Source of the DNA: Candidatus Opimibacter skivensis
Lineage (GTDB): Bacteria > Bacteroidota > Bacteroidia > Chitinophagales > Saprospiraceae
Assembly: GCA_016722045.1 (NCBI GenBank)
Contig: JADKGY010000032.1
Coordinates: 283,864 to 347,863, forward strand
Length of the DNA: 64,000 bases
Direction of reading: 5' to 3'
Shown here: positions 17,572-29,700 of the stretch, piece after piece
Numbering within the stretch: the stretch's first letter is position 1
Layout: each line of letters opens with the position of its first letter
Made by a program: the position numbers and the translations under genes
Notes under the pieces: generated by a model
The model's input: only the letters and a program-made list of their open reading frames with translations
Told to the model about the DNA's origin: nothing
Database searches by the model: none

Positions 17572-18646
17572 TTCCAGGCCCGGCCGTCTGAAAAAGTGGA
17601 TGCTTTGGATCAACTTTTCCTTTATCATCCTTCTGGTACTAACCTACGCAACACCCTACATGGCTGTGAAAACATGGGGTTGGTTATCCTTACTTGCCCT
17701 CGCCTATCCATTCATCTTACTGGCCAATGCGATTTTCGCCACCGGGTGGATACTCTTTCGGAGCTGGTTTGCTATTTTTTCCATCATTACCATCCTCGCT
17801 GGTACCGGTATTCATAACCGATATATTCAGATCCTGCCCTCAGCCGGAAATAAAGCATCATGCAAAGAATCCATACGACTGCTGACCTACAATATGCGCG
17901 GCCTTTCGATGATCTATGTTCGTCAGGATGCGGGTATAGAAGCGAAGATTGACTCCTTGTACAATGTCCTCACAGATCTCAAAGAATATCCCGACATCAT
18001 CTGTCTTCAGGAAGCCATCAAGGGCGATCTCATCGGTAGGCGGTTTGGATTGAATTATAGTGTTCATGCCCCAAAATCTTCTCTGTGGCTATTGTCCCGA
18101 TACCAGATCCTGGACAATGGACAGATTGCAGGTGCCGAAGCTAGTCCCAGCACCATGTGGGCCGATGTCAAGACACCACAGGGCATTCTGAGAGTGTATA
18201 ACATGCACCTGGTCTCTAACCGGGTTACGAATACTACAGAAACGCTCATCCAGGATATGGATCTTAAAAATGAAAATACATGGAACAATATCCGTTTCAT
18301 TGTAAGCCGGTATAAATCGACCACGCAAAAACGGGCCAAAGAAGCTGCCGCGATCAGGGTGCACATGGCTTCCAGTAAGTATCCGGCTATCCTGGCCGGT
18401 GATGGGAATGATACTCCGTTGTCTAATACCTACAAGGTCCTGAAGACCGGTCTGAAAGATAGCTTTGAAGAAAAAGGGTTCGGGGTCAGCTCTACATATG
18501 AAAGCCGGTTGCCTTTATTGCGGATTGATTATGTCTTTGGGAGCCAGGGTATTCACTTCAAGGATTTCTCGACATATCATATCCACTATAGTGATCACTA
18601 CCCCGTCAGTACGGGTATCTGCATCCAATCTAAAACAGGGTCCTGA
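17552..18646 (+). CDS. Membrane-anchored endonuclease/exonuclease/phosphatase family protein
   Basis: 364 residues from ATG 17552. Residues 15-90 contain two or three hydrophobic segments; the rest is an EEP (DNase I-like) domain with LTYNMRGLS, CLQEA, YNMHLVSN, AGDGNDTP and a terminal SDHYPV, the usual metal- and phosphate-binding motifs. The Asp-Phe-Asn normally seen in GDFND is GDGND here. The substrate, nucleic acid or lipid phosphoester, cannot be told. It overlaps the second rhomboid gene, and cysS follows 32 bases downstream with its own promoter. Confidence 0.85.
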   Translation: MTRAKSNSRPGRLKKWMLWINFSFIILLVLTYATPYMAVKTWGWLSLLALAYPFILLANAIFATGWILFRSWFAIFSIITILAGTGIHNRYIQILPSAGNKASCKESIRLLTYNMRGLSMIYVRQDAGIEAKIDSLYNVLTDLKEYPDIICLQEAIKGDLIGRRFGLNYSVHAPKSSLWLLSRYQILDNGQIAGAEASPSTMWADVKTPQGILRVYNMHLVSNRVTNTTETLIQDMDLKNENTWNNIRFIVSRYKSTTQKRAKEAAAIRVHMASSKYPAILAGDGNDTPLSNTYKVLKTGLKDSFEEKGFGVSSTYESRLPLLRIDYVFGSQGIHFKDFSTYHIHYSDHYPVSTGICIQSKTGS

Positions 18647-18665
18647 TCTCATCGTTCCAATACCT

Positions 18666-18673
18666 TATTTTTG
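18666..18673 (+). promoter_or_regulatory. Predicted -7 box for cysS
   Basis: TATTTTTG, the same sequence as at purF, ends 5 bases before the cysS ATG. The transcript should be leaderless. Confidence 0.6.
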
Positions 18674-18678
18674 CCGGT

Positions 18679-20181
18679 ATGAGTTTGAAGATTTACAACA
18701 GCATCAGCAGTCAGAAAGAAACATTTACGCCTTTAGTTGAAGGACGTGCCGGAATGTACGTATGCGGACCTACTGTGTATAGCGATGTACACATCGGGAA
18801 TGTCAGGACTTTTGTGAGTTTTGACATGATCTACAGGTACTTACTCTATTTAGGGTATAAAGTCAGATATGTACGAAATATTACGGATGTGGGGCATCTT
18901 GAAGGGGATGTGGATACCGGTGCAGAAGATAAAATCAGTAAAAAAGCCAGGCTTGAACAAGTGGAGCCCATGGAAGTCGTACAGCGGTATACGCTTGGTT
19001 TCCATCATGTGATGCGGCTTTTTAATACGCTGGATCCAAGTATTGAGCCACGTGCTACAGGTCATATTCTTGAACAGATAGAGATGGTTCAAAAAATTAT
19101 GGATAAGGGATATGCGTATGAGGTAGATGGTAGCGTTTACTTCGATACAGTGAAACTTATCAAAGAGGCAGATGTGTATGGAAAATTATCGGGCAGGAAA
19201 GTAGAAGATCTACTGGTTGAAACAAGGGAGCTTAAAAAGCAGAATGAAAAACGAAACCCTGCTGATTTTGCGATCTGGATAAAAGCAGAAGAGAATCATT
19301 TATTAAGATGGAACGCACCATGGTCAGAGGGATTTCCCGGATGGCATCTCGAATGTTCGGTGATGAGTACTAAATATCTCGGCGAACGCTTTGATATTCA
19401 TGGGGGAGGTAATGATTTGAAATTTCCCCATCATGAAAATGAAATTGCTCAACATTACGGTGCTTGTGGAAATACACCTGCCAACTATTGGCTTCACACG
19501 AATATGCTCCTGATGAATGGACGGAAGATGTCAAAGAGTGAAGGAAATTTTATCACACCCGAACAATTATTTTCAGGTGAAAGTGAGCACATTTCTAAAG
19601 CATACTCTCCGATGGCGGTGAAGTTTTTCTTTTTACAGGCGCATTACGGTAGTACACTTGATCTTAATGATGCATCACTTGGCGCTGCAGAAAAAGGATA
19701 CCGGCGTCTGCTTGAAGCCTACAACACACTCAATCAACTTTCTTCTGAAATACCAAGAAGCGATAAACCGTTGGCCATTGAAATCGAAGAAGGAATAAAA
19801 GCTGCGTTCGAAGAAATGGATGATGACTTCAATGTACCCAAATCACTAGCCCGTCTATTTGAAATGTGTGCTACCATCAATAAAATGGCTGATGGACAAC
19901 TTGATGTCAACGATGCCGGACAGTACAGTCTGGATATCGCAAAGAAGGGTTTTAAGAATTTATTGATTGATATTTATGGCCTTTCAGATGAGTCTGCTGC
20001 TGGTACAGACGATCATATGAACCAACTGGATGGACTGATGAAACTGGTGATTGATATGCGGCAGCAGGCAAGACAAAATAAAGACTGGCCTACATCGGAT
20101 AAGATCAGGGACACATTAGCAGCTATTGATATTGAATTGAAAGACGGAAAGGAAGGGACGAAGTGGGTGATAGGCAAGTAA
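18679..20181 (+). CDS. cysS: Cysteinyl-tRNA synthetase
   Basis: Charges tRNA-Cys. The 500-residue length is normal for class I CysRS. The HIGH-type motif is HIGNVRTF, the KMSKS loop is KMSKSEGNF, and zinc ligands include Cys29 (MYVCGP) and the WHLECSVMS cysteine. The frame is unbroken. The stop codon TAA is the first triplet of a 16-unit TAACGAG array, the same unit as behind purF. Confidence 0.97.
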   Translation: MSLKIYNSISSQKETFTPLVEGRAGMYVCGPTVYSDVHIGNVRTFVSFDMIYRYLLYLGYKVRYVRNITDVGHLEGDVDTGAEDKISKKARLEQVEPMEVVQRYTLGFHHVMRLFNTLDPSIEPRATGHILEQIEMVQKIMDKGYAYEVDGSVYFDTVKLIKEADVYGKLSGRKVEDLLVETRELKKQNEKRNPADFAIWIKAEENHLLRWNAPWSEGFPGWHLECSVMSTKYLGERFDIHGGGNDLKFPHHENEIAQHYGACGNTPANYWLHTNMLLMNGRKMSKSEGNFITPEQLFSGESEHISKAYSPMAVKFFFLQAHYGSTLDLNDASLGAAEKGYRRLLEAYNTLNQLSSEIPRSDKPLAIEIEEGIKAAFEEMDDDFNVPKSLARLFEMCATINKMADGQLDVNDAGQYSLDIAKKGFKNLLIDIYGLSDESAAGTDDHMNQLDGLMKLVIDMRQQARQNKDWPTSDKIRDTLAAIDIELKDGKEGTKWVIGK

Positions 20182-20290
20182 CGAGTAACGAATAACGAAT
20201 AACGAGTAACGAGTAACGAGTAGCGAATAACGAGTAACGAGTAACGAGTAACGAGTAACGAATAAGGAGTAACTAATAACGAGTAACGAG
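20179..20290 (+). repeat. TAACGAG heptamer array, 16 units, starting at the cysS stop
   Basis: 112 bases divide exactly into 16 units, mostly TAACGAG and TAACGAA with TAGCGAA, TAAGGAG and TAACTAA variants. Unit 1 starts with the cysS stop codon. A looser ATAAAC-rich stretch follows to about 20345. Confidence 0.97.
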
Positions 20291-20377
20291 TTCAATAACA
20301 ATCATATAAACCTATAAGCTCATAAACGTATAAACACATAAACACTCAATCTGTTATCACTAAATACAAATCGAAAA

Positions 20378-21405
20378 TTGAACCGAACAATTAAATATTT
20401 TCACTTCACAGTTATCATAGGTATAGGAGTATTCCTTTTTCCTGCAAAAATGATACTCAGGTTAGTAGTGATCCGACTAAGGATGGACCGACGATACATA
20501 CACCTATAAAAGTGCCATTGTTTTCGAAAGACACTGCGTATGCACTGGTCGCTAAACAGGTGGCATTTGGACCGCGAGTTCCGGGAACGGATGCACATCA
20601 GGCAACACGTCTATGGCTGGTGCAAAAATTGAAAAGTTATGGGGCTACTGTCATAGAACAAAGTTTCAAAGCGAATACAGTTCCATTAGGTGAAGTGAGA
20701 TCGGTCAATATCGTGGCATCATTTAATCCGACATATGCACGACGTGTGCTTTTAGCTGCGCATTGGGATACGCGCTATGCTGCGGATGAAGATGATGATC
20801 GGCCAAAGGAAAAATTTGATGGTGCGGATGATGGCGGCAGTGGTGTTGGAATTCTGTTGGAGATCGCCCGACTGATAAAAGAAAATCCAATCTCACTGGG
20901 TGTAGATCTGATTTTATTTGATGCAGAGGATCAGGGTACCTCTGATGGAAATGAAGACACATGGTGTCTGGGTTCACAATACTGGGCAAAGAATCCACAT
21001 GTGAAAGGATATCGTGCTGAATATGGTATCCTGCTTGATATGGTCGGAGCTAAAGGAGCTACATTTCAAAAAGAAGATCTGTCCAATGTATTCTTGCCTG
21101 AAAAAACAAGAAAAATTCATTCTATCTATGATAGGCTCTGGGCGCAGGCGAAAGGAATGAATCAAACTACTTTTTTTGTTGACCTCAAAGGCAAACCGTT
21201 GATTGATGATCATTACTATGTCAATCTCAATACGGACATCCCGATGGCTGACATTATCAACAAACCTGTCAATAGCGCGAAAGGATTTGGAGCACACTGG
21301 CATACACACGATGACAACATGAGTGTCATTGATCCGATGACGCTGGGAGCCGTTGGACAAGTTGTTACTGCTTTCGTTTATAATTCTTCAAGAGCACCTC
21401 TATAG
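20378..21405 (+). CDS. M28-family metallopeptidase / glutaminyl cyclase-like lipoprotein (frame broken once)
   Basis: Exported zinc hydrolase. The catalytic domain shows AAHWDTR, GADDGGSGVGILLEI, FDAEDQG and HWHTHDDNM, as in glutaminyl-peptide cyclotransferases and M28 aminopeptidases. The signal sequence starts at TTG 20378 (NRTIKYFHF, then VIIGIGVF) and runs into a lipobox FSCKND only if one T is added to the T run at 20436-20440. Without it the mature frame starts mid-protein. A missing homopolymer base is the simplest explanation. Whether it acts as cyclase or peptidase cannot be decided by eye. Confidence 0.85.
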
Positions 21406-21472
21406 CAGCATATCATCAGGCTTTAAGTCTCTATTTATTACCTTCGGCTTCTGACCAACATTCAGGGTGATT

Positions 21473-22640
21473 ATGAAATTCGAAACCCTTGCTATACGTA
21501 TACAAACTGCTCTTACGCAACAAAGAGAACATAGTACACCTATGTTTCCTACATCAAGTTTTGTATTCGATGACGCTGAACAGATGCGTGCGATGTTTGC
21601 CGATGAGCAATCCGGGAATATCTATAGCCGCTTTACAAATCCGGAATAGTATAGAGCTTGAAAATAAAATGGCTGCTCTTGAAAATACTGATGATGCCGT
21701 CTCTACAGCATCCGGAATGTCGGCCATCTTTAATTCGTTCATGGCTTTTCTTAAAGCAGGTGATCACCTGATATCATCGCGAGCTGTTTTTGGTGCAACC
21801 CACACTATTTTTACGCAGTTTTTTCCAAACTGGAATATTGATTTTACACTTGTAGATCCTGTCGATCAGGATACATGGCAAAAAGCAATACGACCAAACA
21901 CAAAAATGTTTTTTGTGGAGACCCCTTCAAATCCGGGTCTGGATATCGTCGATTTGACAGCAGCAAAATCTTTTTGTGAAACGAATGGATTGTTGTTGAA
22001 TGTAGATAATTGTTTTGCAACTCCTTACCTGCAGCAGCCTGCAAATTTTGGAGCGGATCTGATCACGCACAGCGCTACAAAATTTATTGATGGACAGGGA
22101 AGAGTATTAGGAGGCATTGTCGCCGGTAAGCGTGAATTGATCGCACAGGTTAAAAAATTTTGCCGCAGTACGGGTCCTGCACTTTCTCCATTTAATGCAT
22201 GGATATTATCAAAGAGTCTTGAAACACTGGCTGTACGAATGGACCGTCATTGTGACAATGCAGAAAAATTAGCCAACATTCTGATCGATCATCCACAGGT
22301 ATCAGGTGTTACATATCCCTTTTTAAAAAATCATCCTTCATATGACATTGCGAAGCGCCAGATGAAACGCGGTGGCGGTCTTGTGACCTTTGAAATAAAA
22401 GGTGGGCTTGAACAGGGACGACGGTTTTTAGATGCAATCCAAATGCTTTCATTGACTGCCAACCTCGGAGATACACGCAGCATCGCGACACATCCCGCTT
22501 CTACTACACATGCAAGGCTCACCACAGAAGCACGAGCCGAAACCGGAATTACAGATGGTCTCATACGCATATCAGCAGGACTTGAACACATCGATGATAT
22601 CGTCAGCGATATCGACCATGCATTAAATGCAAGCGCCTGA
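21473..22640 (+). CDS. metZ: O-succinylhomoserine sulfhydrylase, MetZ type (frame broken once)
   Basis: PLP enzyme of the Cys/Met metabolism family making homocysteine from an acylated homoserine and sulfide. The PLP lysine is in HSATKFIDGQGRVLGG, characteristic of MetZ. One extra G near 21643 (CCGGAATAG where CCGAATAG is expected) ends the frame at 21649; correcting it gives SRFTNPNSIELENKMAALE. Restored length is about 389 residues. Start MKFETLA at 21473. Its TGA overlaps the metX ATG by one base. Confidence 0.9.
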
Positions 22641-23713
22641 TGAGTATTGGTCCTGAGTATAAATTGCCTGTTGAAATTCCCGGTCTACAATTTTTCAGAT
22701 ACCATGAGTCATTTAAACTGGATCTGGGTGGAACGCTATGGGACGGGATTACCATCGCATATCATACCTATGGCCAGCTCAATGCAAAAAAGGATAATGT
22801 CATCTGGGTGTGCCATGCATTGACTGCCAATAGTAATGTAGCTGATTGGTGGAGCGGACTCTTTGGTGAAAATAAACTCTTCGATCCTTCAAAATATTTC
22901 GTTGTATGTGCTAACATTCTTGGCTCATGTTATGGCACTACAGGGCCAAGAAGCATTGATCCTTCTGAAGGAGAACCATATGGCATGACGTGGCCTGTCA
23001 TTACCATTCGCGATTGGGTACAGGCGCATGACAAGTTGCGTGTTCATTTGGGCATTGAGGAGATCAGCTTATGTATAGGCGGATCTTGTGGTGGACATCA
23101 GGTATTAGAATTTGCGTATCTGATTCCGGATCGTATTAAGCATATGGGATTGTTAGTGACGAGTGCACGAGAAACGGCGTGGGTGATAGCGGGTCATGAG
23201 GCACAGCGATTGGCGATGCAGGCTGATCCGACACTTGAGGGTAATGATGATCATTCGGGTCTGGATGGTATGAGGGCTGCGCGTGGAATGGCTTTGTTAG
23301 GCTACAGGACGATTCAATCGTACATCGATACACAGACGGATGATGATGATGTGGTCAATGATCAGAAGGCAGCGAGATACATCAGGCACCAGGGAGAAAA
23401 ACTTGTGAAGCGATTTTATCCGCATTGTTATTGGAGTCTTACGAAATCTCTTGACACACATCATATCGGCAGAGGACGGGGAAGTATTCCTGAAGTGCTA
23501 CAGTCGATGAAAATGAAAGCAACAATTATAGCTATTGATTCGGATCGATTGATTCCTGTGGCTGAGCAGGAACTACTTGCAAAGTATTTACCCAATGTGG
23601 AGTTACATATTTTGCATTCAATGTATGGGCATGATGGATTTTTGATGGAGACGGAGAAGATCAATGATATTTTTCAAGCTGCCTTTGTTGGAGTTTTCTC
23701 CAACAACAAGTAG
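22640..23713 (+). CDS. metX: Homoserine O-acyltransferase
   Basis: 357-residue alpha/beta hydrolase acylating homoserine for methionine synthesis. The nucleophile is Ser149 in GGSCGG; the catalytic Asp is in IDSDRLIPV and His in YGHDGFL near the C-terminus. It is coupled to metZ by a TGATG overlap, so acylation and sulfhydrylation are co-expressed. Whether the acyl donor is acetyl- or succinyl-CoA cannot be read reliably here. The last codons form part of a hairpin. Confidence 0.93.
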   Translation: MSIGPEYKLPVEIPGLQFFRYHESFKLDLGGTLWDGITIAYHTYGQLNAKKDNVIWVCHALTANSNVADWWSGLFGENKLFDPSKYFVVCANILGSCYGTTGPRSIDPSEGEPYGMTWPVITIRDWVQAHDKLRVHLGIEEISLCIGGSCGGHQVLEFAYLIPDRIKHMGLLVTSARETAWVIAGHEAQRLAMQADPTLEGNDDHSGLDGMRAARGMALLGYRTIQSYIDTQTDDDDVVNDQKAARYIRHQGEKLVKRFYPHCYWSLTKSLDTHHIGRGRGSIPEVLQSMKMKATIIAIDSDRLIPVAEQELLAKYLPNVELHILHSMYGHDGFLMETEKINDIFQAAFVGVFSNNK

Positions 23714-23748
23714 AGCAGGGTCTGCGGGGAGCAGGAGAAAACTCCTGC
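23685..23748. terminator. Two hairpins at the metX 3' end
   Basis: TTGTTGGAG/CTCCAACAA (23685-23693 with 23698-23706) lies inside the last metX codons, and GCAGGAG/CTCCTGC (23731-23737 with 23742-23748) follows the stop. Neither has a long T run. They lie between convergent metX and sprA, so a termination or mRNA-end role is inferred. Confidence 0.5.
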
Positions 23749-23765
23749 ATCGGCGTATCATATGA

Positions 23766-26700
23766 TTACTCCAGTGATATTCTGATCGTAAGACCTCCTT
23801 TTGTCGTCACTACTTTATATGAGTTACTGACATAAGGTTCCTGTTTTCTGAAATCCACAAAGAATCGCAGATTGACATTCTTATTGATATCGTACCGGAT
23901 GGCCGGGGATATCGTGATGTCCTTTGAACCACGTGTTGCACGTGCACCTGCTTCCTGGTCAAGAAGATGATTGAGCGTAAGGTTGTCTGCAAAGGATAAA
24001 TCAAAAAGTATATCCAGGTCATTACCTCTCTTCGCATTGGATTTTTCTTCTTCTTTTTGCTACTTGCTTTTTCTTATTGGCAGCACTATTGAAGCCGGGA
24101 AGAAATCCAATACGCACATTTTTCATCTTCCAGTCAAAACCGAAATCAAGCGTAGTAGATCTTGTCTCCGCAAGCTCATACGAAATGAATCCCATCTGTA
24201 GACTTCTCTTCTTGGTATAAGAAAAACTGATGTTCATGTCATTCTTAGTCTTGATATCGATGCCGATGAGTGGAGAAAATGACTCCTCGATGACAATAGA
24301 AGGCAAGAGAAATCTGGAATAATAATTATGACTTATGGTATCCAGATTGCGTTGATTTTGCTGACCTATAATAGACATCGTAGTCGAATCATAGTCCGTA
24401 TAGCTCAGATCAGATTCGAATGAATTGACACTCAGTGTGTTTTTATAACCATGTGAGATCCTGATGTTGCTAAAGAGGTCTTTCAGAAATGGAAGCTTGC
24501 TAAGGCCATTGTAATTAAGAGTCCAGTTTGGTCTTGGTACCCATTTGAACATGTCTGTCAGTTCAAAATTCTCAGGGCTCTTATTTGTATAAGCCGATAA
24601 GAATGCCGGGACTAAAATGTCCTGTTGTTGTCTACCAAACCCTTTTGCATACTGAGATCCGTCAGTTTCATGAACATCTACACCTCTTTGTCTGGAGATG
24701 ATAGCTCTGTTATTTTCAAATTTATGAAAGAGGTCTGCCAGTTGTGTGGAATCATCTCTGAATAAAGTCGGAATAGAAAGATATGACATCGAGAAGCTGC
24801 CTATTTCACGAGGTGATCGACGATCTATATCATTGATTGTATTTGCTCCTTTTGTATATGTCTTAAAGAATTCAGAAAAATTATTTGACACATTTCTGCT
24901 GGCATCAACATCTATTTTAAAATCCGTAAATGGCTCTAATGTCAATTTCCCATCAAGATTTTTCATGCTTGACTGAAGGATCGGAGAATTTTGAAATGCA
25001 TTTGTTGTGATCCAGGAACGGCTTTGCGCATTTGCTAACCAGTCTCCTGTTTTTTCTTCTGCACGTCTGTTGATTTTAGGTTGAATACCGGCAATAAAAT
25101 CCCAGCCGGGTGCTCCGAACCCACTACTCAAACCGAGCAATCTTGATTGTGGTGTAAATCCGGGAATTGTAGTACTTACTGTTTCACCATAATTCACTCT
25201 AAGCTTTCGGATAGACATGATCGGTCTGAGGATAGCTTTGAGCACAGGATTGACGGGTTTGGATGCGTTCTTCTTTTTATCCTTCGCTTTAGATTCTTTG
25301 TCCTTTGGCTGCGTTTTGACTTTTGATTTAGTGTCCTTTTGATTGATATTGCCTTTCACATCCTTATTACTTGTTGAATCCGGAGGGGTAATGACAGGTT
25401 CTTGTGTATCCTTATTGCCTTTGACGTCTTTTTTGTCCTTCTGATTTTTTGTATCCTTTGGCTCCTTTTTATTACCAGGATCATTTGCACCAGGCTTAAT
25501 GGGTGCACGGCCGTCACGTTTGGCAGAAGTTGTACCTCCGGGCTTATTGATTTTTGCAAGAAGCGGAATCTTTCCATAGAGTCTTGTGAAATCAAGGTCA
25601 GCGGAGATCTGACGTGTCTGGCCATTCTGAATCACATTGCCTAGTGAATCCGTATTGATTGAAGCGGCTTTCCATCCATAGTTTGCATCAACACTTAGGT
25701 CGGTTCTGATCCAGTCGAGGATTGGAAAATTTTTAAATGGAAGAGCGTAGCTAACCCGTATCTGGTGGGTATAATCTTTTGTACGTCCGAACTTTTTGAT
25801 ATTGCTCCAGATCGAATCATTCCTGACCTTTTTATCGATAGGTACGAGAGGTTGTCTGGAAACATATTCATCAGGTTCATCAATGACCGCATTATTAAGC
25901 GCATTGAACGTAAACTTGATTGATTTTGTAAAATCCCAACGCAATGTGTAACTGCGCTCCCATGTGAATCGCTTATTAAACCATGTCTTGTAAATCGGAT
26001 CTGAAAAACGATACGATCTTTCACCAAACTTCCGATCCATCACAGTACCAAACGTGAAACTATTTGGGATTGGATTGAAATTGAGTTCGGTCAGCCACAT
26101 CAGCCATTTACTCTTCGATAGGTTTTTCAATGGCTGTATTGGCTTGCTGTTGATGCTGTATGTATAATCCAATGATCCCCGATGCTGATCGAGCTCATCT
26201 AACTGAACAACTTCATTATGAATTGTAGATTTTGAATATGAATAGCTCGTCGTAAAATTGGAGATGTCCCACGGCATGGATGGCCCGGTACCGGATTTCT
26301 CTTTTCTGACATTCGTGAAACTGATCTGGCTCAGCGAACTGAAATCCTGTGATTGCTCTTTGACACTGTCTCTTGCATGACTATCACTGATGCTTCGTAA
26401 TTTCTCTTTCAGCAGAAGATCAAGATCGAGAGCATCAAACCTTGGTTTATGGACGGTCTGACTGTATTGATAATAGAAAGGGATTTGGACTTTGGAATTT
26501 GTGCCAAAGAATTTTCCTAATTGTAATGTTGTTGAAAAATCCATTTGGGTGATCGCTTCTTTCGAACGGTCATCAAGTTTTTGATCTATCGCTCCCCATC
26601 CTATACTTGAATAGGTTCCTGAAACACCCACGCTACCAAAGTCGGCAAGATCTGCGTCAAGTCTGGCAAGACCGGCTACACCACCTTTTTCTTCAAGGCC

Positions 26701-29700
26701 TACTAATCGTAATTCATTTACCCAAACTTCGCCGTTGTATGAACTTACAAAATCATCGTTTGTGGGATTCCTCAGACCGATGAGTACATTTCGCACATAT
26801 CCCAGTGTTGGATTTCCTTTGATCCGAAATACGCGTTCGACAGAAACACCATTGATGACTACGTTTACTATTTTTTCATACGGTATGGTTGGATCGGGAT
26901 TCACATTGTTCCTCTCTATCTTCAAATTTGTAAAATCCTCAAGTGCGAAGTTTACTTCATTTTCACCTCTCCACAATTCTTCTTTATATGCATCACCAGT
27001 CAGGCTTGGATCTTTTGATTCAACAAGTGGTACTTCATATTCATAATAGTTATTGTCAAAGTCAGAACCGAATCGCATGAAGAGTTTAACTGCGCCGTTA
27101 GGTACCTGTCCCGATATCTGCGTGCTGTCAAGCTCTTCAGCATGAACAAACATCTGCACGTTTTTAAACACCCTGAGATCGAGATCAAGACTCTTGTATA
27201 CTTTAAGATCACATCCGTCACTGAGATTTGAATATTTCAATGAAAGTGATTGTTCATTTTGAAACACATCCTGGAATGTGCTGCTTGTAATTCGTTCACG
27301 CTGTATACCCAGTGGGATATCATATTTGAAAGGTAAACGATCTTTATGCTCTTCAATGTTGACCGCATCGACTACTAGATCTCCCGTGCAGCCCATTGGG
27401 GTATTTTTTGTCAATCTCCTCCACTGATTTCTGACAAGATCGAAAGTTGCAAAACGTAAAGTGGTTTTCTGGGTGAACTGAGTCATCAGCATTCGCATAA
27501 ACCGGATCGACCTGAAATCTGAAATACCATTGACAGCCCTGTTGTATTCATCCAATGGAATTTTGAATCTGTACCAGGCTCCATTTGCGGTTTTCACAAC
27601 ATTTGTGATTAACGGATTGTCAGCCGGATTTAAGTGACCGGTTTCTTTTGTTCCGCCAGGATCTTTTTCAGATCAATCACATATTCATAGTAAGACTCAT
27701 TTTCACTGAGGCTATTATCGTTGTTGATATCTTCTGAATCCGGAATATTGGTCGAAGCATTTATTCTTGTTGCACCTGAATTTGGTGGCGGTGAATTTCG
27801 TTCAGTTCCATTAAACTTTTTATATCGTGTAAAGAGATCAGTGCCTGACGGAAATACCTGGTCATCCAGGAAATACTCAAAGTCATCATTACTTGGATCG
27901 CGTAAAACCTGATCCAGGCAAGGTTGATTTAAAAACCCCCGTACTTTATTCAGGTAATCACTAAAAACAACATTTTCACCTGCATCGCTAAGTCCATCCA
28001 AACCCACATCCTGAATTTCTCTTGCTCCGGGTTCATTTGAAAATGCATTTACTGTTGCAGGAATACGTGGTACTCGCCCCCATACAGTTGTATCCACTCT
28101 TTCCGTTTTCGATAACGGAAGTCCATGTTCATAAAATTTTCGACTATCCCGTAGAATATCTTCAGATACATTTCCAAGTTGGAGTACAACCTTTCCTTCG
28201 GAACCCATCGTGTCCAGAATATAGGGATCCAGCATCCAGAATTCCACGGCTTCAATATTAGCCTGTTCAAAATTTGTTTGGTTGAGGCTTCGCATTATGC
28301 CTCCCCATCGGCTGTAAGGATCCATCAACTTACAATTCTGATCAATACCCGCACTGATACCCGGACTTCCACCTGGAGGATCAAAATTGTAAGGACCTCT
28401 TTCATCAGGAAGGTAGGTGATATCAAATGTTCTGAAATCATTCAGTCCGAACCGTGGAGTTCTATTGCTGAATATTTCATTTTGATTTATCGCTCTTGTA
28501 TACGGATTTTCACTTGAACCCGGACTTGCGTTACGTACACCCTGATCTATTCTATACCAGTTGATGTGTGCCCGATTCATGCCATATCTCAAATCATTAA
28601 TTTCTGCTGATTCCGGTAAGGTAGTGGCAGGCATACCATCACGACCGGGAAGATTTTCATTTTGAGGTGTAGAAGCAAGAATCCAGGCTGTAGTGGGTGT
28701 ACGCAAATCAAAATTACTCGTCGTGCCTTCGAAGTCATCGAGATAGACAACGCCCTGATTATCTCCTTTACTTTTATCAATAGCCCTGGAGTGACTAGGT
28801 TTTAATGCAGCCACTTCAGCGGCGAATGTTATGTTGGAAGGAGCACTTGTATTGATGAATGGAATCTTATCCACAAGTTTTGTCAGCCAGGGTGCTTCGT
28901 TGCTGTAATTAAAATCAAGACCGTAGATCGTATTGTTGATCGGGTCATCACCTATATTGACTTTCTGTGTATATGGCCTTTCAAATAGGTGCATATAAGT
29001 AGCACCAAAACTGATATGTTTATTTAATGTATAATCCGCCCGAAGACCGAGCATGGTCTTCTTGTTAAAACTAAATAATGCATTGTCCTCAAACGACACA
29101 TTAATAGGTGTACCCGGTTGAAGGAATGCCTGGTTGATGATTTTGATTCGTCCGATGTTGTAATCAATCGTATAATCTTCATTTTCCTTCAAGACTTGTC
29201 CTCCTGCCGTAACCCTCACTGAACCCGGTGGAATATTAAATGCGCCAAGAGAAATATCTGAAGATGTACTTGTCTTTGCTTTGCCTTTTAAGGTAAAGCG
29301 GTTTAACTCAGGATACTCACGTGCTTTGACAATTGTGCTATCATACAGTTGTTGATAAACATATTGGGTATTTCCGCCTGCTTTTAAAATTTCATTTTTT
29401 AAAGTGGTACCAAATGGTTCAAGTACAGGAAACATGACAATTCCCAAGGATGGTGTAATCGTTACCCCTTCTACAAAATCAAATCTTCCATCAGGCTGTG
29501 GATCACCAGTCACGTTGAGGTTATCAAGATTGAAAATATTGAGTAGCGGGGTACTTTCAAGTTGGGACTCAGCTGGAAGAAAACGTTTAAATCCTTTTCC
29601 AGGATGCTCATAAAAAATATCCAGTTCGAATTCATCTTTATTGAGATCACCTCCGCCGATGCGATATACATTCTTCATCATCAGATCCCACAGTGGAAGA

